NCBI RefSeq assembly: GCF_022267515.1
Contig: NZ_JAKFGB010000020.1
Coordinates: forward strand, 1-64,000
From: Rubinisphaera margarita
GTDB lineage: Bacteria > Planctomycetota > Planctomycetia > Planctomycetales > Planctomycetaceae
DNA length: 64,000 bases
Reading direction: 5' to 3'
The notes under the pieces are model-generated. The model ran no database searches, was not told where the DNA came from, and saw nothing but the letters and a program-made list of their open reading frames with translations. This document shows, piece after piece, positions 7,491-14,572 of the stretch. Within the stretch, counting starts at the first letter, position 1. The number at the start of each line of letters is the position of its first letter. The position numbers and the translations under genes were made by a program.

Positions 7491-9497
7491 ATGTCACGTC
7501 CCGTCGACTTTGACCTCGCCCTTCAGCTGCATCAGCAGGGAGATTTCGCCGCCGCGATTGACATCTACGATCAGCTGCTGCAAACGAGCCGCTCGCCTGT
7601 CGTGCTGCACGTTCGTGGGCTGGCCGAGCATCATCGAGGGCAACCGGAAGCGGCTCTTCCTTTTCTCCTGGAAGCTCTGGCGGGCGATCCGCAGATCGCG
7701 AAGATTCATAACAATCTCGGTTCGGTCTATCTGAAATTGCAGCAGCTACCGGCTGCGGAAGCGGCATTTCGTCAGGCGACGGCTCTGAATCCGAACCTCG
7801 CCGAGCCGTGGAAGAACCTGGGACAATGCCAGCTGAAGCTGGGGCAGCCCGCGGAAGCGGCGGTCAGCTTCGAGGCGGCATTAAAGCGGGATCCTAAAGA
7901 TCTTTCGATGCTGAGGCTGCTGAGTACTGCTTACGAACAGGCCCGAAACTTTGGGCGAGCCGAAGAGGTCTGTCGACGCGCATTGGAACTGGTTCCGGAT
8001 GATCCGCATCTGCTCAACGATCTGGCCAATGTGCTCTGGCAGCAACGGCGGCTCGCCGAAGCGGCTGAACTCTACGATCTGGCCACGCGGATCGACGTGA
8101 ATCATGCCCGGATCTGGTCGAACTACGGTGCGGCTCTGCACGAGCTGAAACGGTTGCCAGAGGCGGAAACGGCCCTCAAGCAGGCGTTGCGGCTGCAACC
8201 TGACTACGGCGGAGCTCACTTCAATCTCGCCAATCTTTATCGAGACATGCTGAAGCATGAACTGGCATTGGAGCATTATCGCCGAGCCGTCGAGCTGAGC
8301 CCGAACGTCAAGGATTTCCGACTCAACTATGTCACGCTGCTGAACACGATGGGGGACTTTGCAGAGTCCGCCGTCCAGTGTCGCGGTCTGATCGATCTCG
8401 ATCCAGACTACGCTCCGGCTTACTACAATCTGTTCACGTTCAATTCCTCGAATGTCACGGAAGAGGAAGTTGCTCAACTCGAGCGACTGTTGCAGCAGCC
8501 CGAAATCAATGGCGTCGACAAGGCCAATGCGTATTTCAGCCTGGGGAAACGGTGCGATCAGCTGAAGCGGTACGATGAGGCAGTCGTGCACTTCCAGAAG
8601 GCCAATGCGCTCACGCCGCGACGTTATCAGTTCCGCTACGAAGATCTGCAGGCTCAGCTGGAGTGTATCCGCAACGTCTTTTCTCCAGAGGCGGCCCCCT
8701 GGGCACGGCTGCGCGGTTCCGAGAGCGCTCGGCCGATCTTCATTCTGGGGATGCCGCGATCCGGGTCCACGCTTGTTGAGCAGATCCTGACCAGTCATCG
8801 TTCGATCGGAGGGGCCGGCGAGTTCGATGGCATCCGGCATTTGATCAGCAATCTCCTCACGCTCCCGTTCCAGCGTCGCAACCCGGCGTTAGCCGGCTAT
8901 CCCGCCAGCGTGCAGGATGTGACCCAGAGCTACCTGGACGAGATGGCCGACGTCTATCTCAGCCGCATGGTCGACACCGCGGGAGAAGCCGAACGGATTA
9001 CAGACAAGATGCCGAACAATGCGTTTCAACTCGGGTTGATCGCGACACTGTTTCCGAAGGCGACGGTCATTTACACCTGTCGCGAGCCGCGTGATATTGC
9101 ACTGTCGTGCTACTTCCAGAATTTCACGACCCATCACGAGTTCAGCTACGACATGCGAAACATCGGCAAGTTCTATCGCGAACATGCCCTGATGATGGAT
9201 TACTGGCGCAACGTCCTGCCGATCACCATTCACGATATCGTGTACGAAGAACTGGTTGCCGACCAGGAAGCGAAATCGCGGTGGCTCATCGAGGACGTAT
9301 GCGGACTTCCGTGGGACGAGAACTGCCTGCAGTTTCATCGAAATGATCGCGCGGTTCTTACCGCTTCGCTTTGGCAGGTTCGCCAGCCGATCTATCGCCA
9401 GTCAGTTCAGAAGTGGAAGAACTACGCGTCTTTGCTCAAGCCGTTTGAGGAAGAACTGGCCGTGCTCGAACAGCGGCGGTCCGGTTCATCCGTGTGA
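7491..9497 (+). CDS. TPR-repeat sulfotransferase
   Basis: 668 residues. Residues 1-400 are about ten TPR-type helical repeats ('EALAGDPQIAKIHNNLGSV', 'ALNPNLAEPWKNLG' and similar). They are followed by a sulfotransferase domain starting 'ARPIFILGMPRSGSTLVEQ' (Pro422), whose PRSGSTL loop is the 5'-phosphosulfate-binding motif for PAPS. 'RITDKMPNNAFQLGLI' and 'YTCREPRDIALSCYFQNF' provide the second PAPS region. It would transfer sulfate from PAPS to a glycan or peptide; the TPR scaffold probably holds the acceptor or a partner enzyme. No signal peptide or membrane helix. It opens a plus-strand run with a 56-base gap to the next gene, which also has TPR and sulfotransferase-like domains. The Shine-Dalgarno is weak at this ATG. 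Confidence 0.9.
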   Translation: MSRPVDFDLALQLHQQGDFAAAIDIYDQLLQTSRSPVVLHVRGLAEHHRGQPEAALPFLLEALAGDPQIAKIHNNLGSVYLKLQQLPAAEAAFRQATALNPNLAEPWKNLGQCQLKLGQPAEAAVSFEAALKRDPKDLSMLRLLSTAYEQARNFGRAEEVCRRALELVPDDPHLLNDLANVLWQQRRLAEAAELYDLATRIDVNHARIWSNYGAALHELKRLPEAETALKQALRLQPDYGGAHFNLANLYRDMLKHELALEHYRRAVELSPNVKDFRLNYVTLLNTMGDFAESAVQCRGLIDLDPDYAPAYYNLFTFNSSNVTEEEVAQLERLLQQPEINGVDKANAYFSLGKRCDQLKRYDEAVVHFQKANALTPRRYQFRYEDLQAQLECIRNVFSPEAAPWARLRGSESARPIFILGMPRSGSTLVEQILTSHRSIGGAGEFDGIRHLISNLLTLPFQRRNPALAGYPASVQDVTQSYLDEMADVYLSRMVDTAGEAERITDKMPNNAFQLGLIATLFPKATVIYTCREPRDIALSCYFQNFTTHHEFSYDMRNIGKFYREHALMMDYWRNVLPITIHDIVYEELVADQEAKSRWLIEDVCGLPWDENCLQFHRNDRAVLTASLWQVRQPIYRQSVQKWKNYASLLKPFEEELAVLEQRRSGSSV

Positions 9498-9553
9498 AGA
9501 ACGAACGATTCGTTCATTAGAGATTCAGAATTCAGCCAGCGAGGACAAGGACG

Positions 9554-12500
9554 TTGACTCGCCCATCCGATCAAACCAGCACACAGCCCGTCGGTTCCCA
9601 TTCTGCTTCTGGGGAGCGTGCCCCGCACATCCCATTGCCGAATGATGCCCTGTCGCGCGCCATGGCGACGCATCAACAGGGAGACCTTGCGACGGCGATG
9701 CAGACGTACGAGCAGATTCTCGGCCATGAGCCGGATCATGCCGATGCGCTGCATCTTTCCGGGGTTGTCCTTCATCAGCAGGGGGAGCATCGGGCCGCGA
9801 TGAAGCGGATTGAGCGTGCGCTGCAGTTGAAGCCCGCATCGATTCTGTACCGGAAGAACCTCGCCTCCGCGACGCGTGCCGCAGGCGATCTGCCGCGAGC
9901 CCGACAGTTGTGCGAGGAAGTGCTTGCTTCCGAACCGAACGACGCCATTGTCCAGCAGATGCTCGGACGAGTTCTCGAACAACTGCAGGACTATCGTGCG
10001 GCTCTGGTACACTTCCGTAATGCGCTGGAAGGGGACCTGAACGCCGACGACAGATTTGAGGTTCTGATTCACGCCGGCGACTGCTATTCCCGACTGGGAG
10101 AGCGAAAGCAGGCGATTCGAATCCTGGAGCAGACTCACGCGGAACGCCCGAATCAACTGTTGTCGAATCACAATCTGGGCCGGGAGTATCACTTCGCCGG
10201 AGACCTTGTTCAGGCCGAGAAGTACTATTTGCGCTCGCTGGAGATCGATCGGAACTGCGCATCCGCCTGGAACAATCTCGGCGTGATTTATCAGACGCGA
10301 GCCGAGTATCAGAAGTCGCGCAACTGCCTCGAAGAGGCGATGCGGATCATGCCGCAACTGGCGGATGTGAGCAACAACCTCGCCAACGTCTACGAAGCAT
10401 TCGGAATCGAAGAGAAACTGCAGCCCCTTTACGAGCAGGCCATTCAGCTTCGTCCCGATTACGCGGAAGCACACCATTCGCTTTCGCAGGTTCATCTGCG
10501 CAATGAAGAGTTCATCACAGGTTGGGAGCTTTACGCGTGGCGACGTCGCAAGCAGGACCATGATCATCGTCCTTACCAGCATCCCGTCTGGGAGGGAACT
10601 TCGGTGAGTGACGGTCGACTGCTCATCTTCTCCGAACAGGGGATTGGTGATGTGGTCATGTTCGCGACTTGTCTTCCGGACGTGCTGAACAAGACGGGGA
10701 ACGTCACCCTGGAAGTCGATCGTCGGATGCAGGGACTGCTCGCTCGTTCGTTCCCGAACATTGAGACAATCCCGCGTCCGGAAGTTGACCCGCCTGCGCC
10801 GCTGACTTTACCGGGCGTTGCGTCGCAGATTTCGCTCGCCGATCTGCCGTCCCGGTATCGACTGTCGCGTCACGAGTTTCCCCGACAGAAGTCGATTCTC
10901 GTCCCCGACCCGCAACTGAGAAACAGATGGCGGAGCCGGTTTGCCGAACTTGGCGACGGTTTGAAGGTTGGCATTTCCTGGTTTGGGGGAAAGAACGCCG
11001 ACCTGCAAACCCGCCGCGCGATTCCGCTGCGGCAATGGGGGCAACTCCTGCGAATGCCGGGGGTTCATTTCGTCAATCTGCAGTATGGCGATCATCAGCA
11101 AGAGATCGATCAGGTCTGCAGCCGGGAAGGCGTGACGCTCCACAACTGGGCCGATTGCGATCCGCTCGCCGATCTTGAGAATTTCGCGGCTGAAATCGCA
11201 GAGCTTGATCTGGTGATCTCGATCGACAATGCCACCATTCATTTTGCTGGCGGACTCGGCACGCCAACATGGTGTCTGTTGCATCAACTTGCCGACTGGC
11301 GGTGGTTCCATGACGACGACACGACGCCGTGGTACGAATCGCTCCGTTTATTTCGGCAGTCGACCCAGGGCGACTGGCAACCGGTGCTCCATCGCGTGGC
11401 TGAAGAACTCAGTCGACAGGCGGGCGGAGTGGCGATTCCGGAAGTGACACAACAGTTTGACGCGGCTCCGACGATTCCGCAGTCTCCGACGCTGCCTGTG
11501 GTCCCGGTTTCTTCTGGGCTCAAACCTCGTTGTGCCGTCATTTCTCCAGTGGGTCCCGGACATGCTGAGATCTACTCGCAGGCCGAACGTTCGATTCGCA
11601 ATGCGGCGTTGCAGTCCGCCGGACCATTCCGGGAGATTATCCCGTTCCGCATTGACGACACCGCCGGGAAGATCGGACGGTCGCGGGCCCGGAATCATGC
11701 CGTTCAACGCGCAGCCGAAATGGGAATCGAGTGGGTGTTCTTCCTTGATGCCGATGACCTGATGGTTCCCAACGCGTTTGCAGCTGTGGGGCCGTATCTC
11801 GATCGCTATGACGCCATCTGGGGACAGATCTTCAGCTTTGACGATGGGACTGAGCACGCAGTCCAGCGGGAGAATCAGCTTGGACAAACCGATCGCTTCG
11901 ACGACGTTCTGAACAGCGATCCCTACCTGTCCCTGCAAATCGGGCACTTTGTCAGAACGGAAATCGCGTTGCGGCATCCGTTCAATGAATCGCTCGATGT
12001 CGGAGAAGACTTCGATTACTACCTGCGGCTCTGGGAATCGCAGCGGTGCATCAAGACCGATCAGGCCTTTTTCGCCAATCGCCGCGGACGACATTCCACG
12101 GGGCCCCGAGCCGGAACAGGACGCGACTGGACGATCCGTGTCAACGAGATGATGCGTACACGCCGGTTGACGCGGTTGACGACTCCCGTGAGCGGAGCGG
12201 CACCGATAACAAGCGTCACCGCTCCGATGAAGGTCGCCATTTACGGCATGATGCGAAGCGGCACCACACTGCTCTGCGACAAACTGACTGTTCCGGGACG
12301 CGGACTGGTGTTGCTGGAACCGAACATCCACATGCCCGGGTGGCCGTTCCACATCTGTAAACAGCTCAATGACTTCGGTATCCCGGTGCAGGAAGAGGAC
12401 TGGAGACGGGCCTCGCAGTCCGAATCGTTCCAGTCGTACTTCAATCGGGAAGTCCTGCCGCGTCTGCAGGAGTTGAACTACTGGGGCGTAAAGATGGTGA

Positions 12501-13615
12501 ACTTCGCCGACAGTGAGAAGTTCCTGAACGCCTACCCGCCGGAACATCTGATTCTCTGCGTCCGCGATATGCGGGACGTCGTGCTGTCCGCTCAGGATCT
12601 GGCTCCGAAGCTCGGCAACTTTGTCGACGAAGCCTGGATCGAAAAGCGGGCTCTCGAGACCGCGGCTGCTCTGGTGAAGATGGCGCGTCGGCCTCACACG
12701 CTGATGCGTTACGAAGATATGTGCAGTCGTCCGCGACTGATCGAAGATCTGGCAGCCCGGATGGGACTTCCTCGACCGGGTGATCATCGTCTCAGTCTGG
12801 ATGCCGTTCCACATCGGCTCTACGAGAACACCAAGCATGAAGGCAAGGTATCCCGAAAATCAATTCAGCGCTTCGACAGCGAACCGGAAGGCCCTCGAAA
12901 GGAACTGGCTCGAAAGGTCTGGGAGAAGTGCGGAGAATTCAATGAGCTGTTCGGGTACTCCACGCGAGTGAAGTCCACTCCGGTAGGTGAAGTGTCGGCG
13001 CCGCAGGCCGATACGAACATCGTTCAACATCTCGACAGCTTCTGGAAGCAGGATCAGCTGGCCAACATCATTCCCCGTAATGAGGAACTGGGAGCGTTTC
13101 CCGAAGGCTGGGATGTGCGGCCACATCTGTGGGAACTGTTGCGGATTCATCTGCAACGGCGAATTGTCGAAGTCGGTTGCGGCTACGGACGGCTCTGTCA
13201 GGCCTTCCCGACGGATTATTACGTCGGTGTCGACATCAATCCAGAAGCAGTCGAACAGGCTCGTCGAGTCCATCCGGGGTATGAGTTTCAGTCCATCGAC
13301 TTCTGCGACGACTATCCGAAAGCGGATGCCATCATGGCGTACACGGTGCTCCTCCACATCGATGACGACACGATCGGTTCAATGCTTGAACGGATCTGCC
13401 GATCGACCGATGTGGTCCTGATCGCCGAGATCATGGGGAAGGCCCGCTGGCGACGCGGCGGTAATCCTCCGGTCTTCAATCGCGATGCGGAAGACTATGT
13501 CGAGCTCATGCGTGAACGGGGATTCTTCCTCACCTGTCAGGAAGAGCGTCCTTACAAACACTATCCGGATACGAACATCACATTCCTGAAGTTCGAGCGA
13601 TCGAATCAAGCCTGA
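9554..13615 (+). CDS. Multidomain TPR / glycosyltransferase / sulfotransferase / methyltransferase protein
   Basis: 1,353 residues from a TTG at 9554 preceded by GAGGACAAGG (next in-frame ATG at 9662). Order: TPR repeats (about 30-345); a GT9/GT41-like region ('LLIFSEQGIGDVV', 'ISWFGGKNADLQTRRAIPL', 'LVISIDNATIHFAGGLGTP', about 355-625); a Pro-rich linker; a GT2-like domain (from about 656) with the metal-binding D-A-D-D at 732-735 and 'GEDFDYYLRLWE'; a sulfotransferase-like P-loop domain from Met892 ('YGMMRSGTTLL', 'LILCVRDMRDVVLS'); and a class I methyltransferase with 'VEVGCGYGRL' (1205-1214) and 'YYVGVDINPEA'. It has no signal peptide, so it is probably a cytoplasmic glycan assembly and tailoring enzyme. 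Substrates are unknown. The order TPR-GT-GT-ST-MT is unusual. Identification of each domain is from motifs only. Confidence 0.88.
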   Translation: MTRPSDQTSTQPVGSHSASGERAPHIPLPNDALSRAMATHQQGDLATAMQTYEQILGHEPDHADALHLSGVVLHQQGEHRAAMKRIERALQLKPASILYRKNLASATRAAGDLPRARQLCEEVLASEPNDAIVQQMLGRVLEQLQDYRAALVHFRNALEGDLNADDRFEVLIHAGDCYSRLGERKQAIRILEQTHAERPNQLLSNHNLGREYHFAGDLVQAEKYYLRSLEIDRNCASAWNNLGVIYQTRAEYQKSRNCLEEAMRIMPQLADVSNNLANVYEAFGIEEKLQPLYEQAIQLRPDYAEAHHSLSQVHLRNEEFITGWELYAWRRRKQDHDHRPYQHPVWEGTSVSDGRLLIFSEQGIGDVVMFATCLPDVLNKTGNVTLEVDRRMQGLLARSFPNIETIPRPEVDPPAPLTLPGVASQISLADLPSRYRLSRHEFPRQKSILVPDPQLRNRWRSRFAELGDGLKVGISWFGGKNADLQTRRAIPLRQWGQLLRMPGVHFVNLQYGDHQQEIDQVCSREGVTLHNWADCDPLADLENFAAEIAELDLVISIDNATIHFAGGLGTPTWCLLHQLADWRWFHDDDTTPWYESLRLFRQSTQGDWQPVLHRVAEELSRQAGGVAIPEVTQQFDAAPTIPQSPTLPVVPVSSGLKPRCAVISPVGPGHAEIYSQAERSIRNAALQSAGPFREIIPFRIDDTAGKIGRSRARNHAVQRAAEMGIEWVFFLDADDLMVPNAFAAVGPYLDRYDAIWGQIFSFDDGTEHAVQRENQLGQTDRFDDVLNSDPYLSLQIGHFVRTEIALRHPFNESLDVGEDFDYYLRLWESQRCIKTDQAFFANRRGRHSTGPRAGTGRDWTIRVNEMMRTRRLTRLTTPVSGAAPITSVTAPMKVAIYGMMRSGTTLLCDKLTVPGRGLVLLEPNIHMPGWPFHICKQLNDFGIPVQEEDWRRASQSESFQSYFNREVLPRLQELNYWGVKMVNFADSEKFLNAYPPEHLILCVRDMRDVVLSAQDLAPKLGNFVDEAWIEKRALETAAALVKMARRPHTLMRYEDMCSRPRLIEDLAARMGLPRPGDHRLSLDAVPHRLYENTKHEGKVSRKSIQRFDSEPEGPRKELARKVWEKCGEFNELFGYSTRVKSTPVGEVSAPQADTNIVQHLDSFWKQDQLANIIPRNEELGAFPEGWDVRPHLWELLRIHLQRRIVEVGCGYGRLCQAFPTDYYVGVDINPEAVEQARRVHPGYEFQSIDFCDDYPKADAIMAYTVLLHIDDDTIGSMLERICRSTDVVLIAEIMGKARWRRGGNPPVFNRDAEDYVELMRERGFFLTCQEERPYKHYPDTNITFLKFERSNQA

Positions 13616-13680
13616 CGGCACGGCACAGAACGTGGCGTTGAGGACAGTCGCGGAATTCAAATTAGAAAGTTGAGGCTATC

Positions 13681-14334
13681 ATGGGCACGGGATATTTGCC
13701 TGATGACGTCCTGAGTAATCTGATGAACGAACTGGTAGGCGTGCCCGGCGACTTCGCGGAAGTCGGCGTGTTTCGCGGCGCGCTCTTTAAGCGACTCGTC
13801 GCTGTCGCTCATGTGTTGAAGCGGACAGTCCACGGCTTCGACAGCTTTGTGGGAATGAACGAGCCGACAGAGCATGATCAGGGGCGGTATCAGAAGGGCG
13901 AGCTCAGTGTCGGGGGAGTGGAGGCTTTTCGCGGTATCATCGATGATTCTGTCGCCCGGCATCGTCAGCTGTCGCTGCAGTCGAATGTGGGAGCGATGTC
14001 GAATGAGATTCGGGACGACCGCTATCAGCTTTGGGAAGGCTATGTCCCCGACTGCCTGACCAGATGTCCTGTCAACCAGTTCGCGTTCATCTACGTCGAT
14101 CTGGATCACCACGATCCAACCGCCCAGGCGATTGACTGGGCCTGGCCGCGACTGGCCCCGGGCGGGATTCTTGGTTTCGATGACTATTTCCCGGGACGGG
14201 ACCGGCTGGCTTCTCCCCCGATCGATCGATTCCTCGAAAAAGAGTTCGGTCAGATGCATCTCGTTCAGTTCTCCAACAATCAGCTGTTCATTCGTAAGCG
14301 GACAGCTGCTGGCGAACAACGAAGTGTGGCCTGA
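13681..14334 (+). CDS. TylF/MycF-like O-methyltransferase
   Basis: 217 residues, matching the macrocin O-methyltransferase (TylF) family of SAM-dependent, metal-using sugar O-methyltransferases. Visible signatures are 'GDFAEVGVFRGALFKRL' (SAM motif I), 'VHGFDSFVGMNEPT', the long 'GVEAFRGI' helix, and 'FAFIYVDLDHHDPTAQAIDWAWPRLAPGGILGFDDY' (metal-binding acidic residues, quoted in part as DLDHHD and FDDY). It lies 65 bases after the multidomain glycan gene on the same strand and precedes fliD. The natural inference is methylation of a sugar in the same glycan; TylF-like enzymes also act on antibiotics, but nothing here suggests that. Sulfation and methylation domains are therefore doubled in this run. 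Confidence 0.87.
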   Translation: MGTGYLPDDVLSNLMNELVGVPGDFAEVGVFRGALFKRLVAVAHVLKRTVHGFDSFVGMNEPTEHDQGRYQKGELSVGGVEAFRGIIDDSVARHRQLSLQSNVGAMSNEIRDDRYQLWEGYVPDCLTRCPVNQFAFIYVDLDHHDPTAQAIDWAWPRLAPGGILGFDDYFPGRDRLASPPIDRFLEKEFGQMHLVQFSNNQLFIRKRTAAGEQRSVA

Positions 14335-14466
14335 GAGTCGTTAAAAACCTCCCAGCCCGCCTGCCCGGCAGAATCGATTTGATTGCTGATGCCACGGTGG
14401 AGAGGGAGGAATTTCGATCATCCCGGCTCATGTCGGACGCGGGGTTCCACCGGTCACGACGGGGAT

Positions 14467-14474
14467 GCCGATAA
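14467..14474 (+). promoter_or_regulatory. Candidate FliA (sigma-28) -10 box upstream of fliD
   Basis: GCCGATAA at 14467-14474 is an exact match to the classical sigma-28 -10 octamer and lies 99 bases before the fliD start, where a late flagellar promoter would be expected. The -35 position 11 bases upstream (14448-14455) reads CACCGGTC, unlike TAAAGTTT, so this is only half a promoter. Confidence 0.4.
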
Positions 14475-14572
14475 ACAAGACGAGCGCGACCCGAAATCAA
14501 CGCGGCGACCTCGCCGCTCGAGCTCTCGAATCTTTTCTTCAGTACGACTGAAACCCTCAACGGGATTGAGTC

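Noticed and set aside
11348..12838. A 496-codon minus-strand open frame inside the multidomain glycan gene
   Set aside because: Antisense to GT2 and sulfotransferase motifs; no domain or ribosome binding site of its own.
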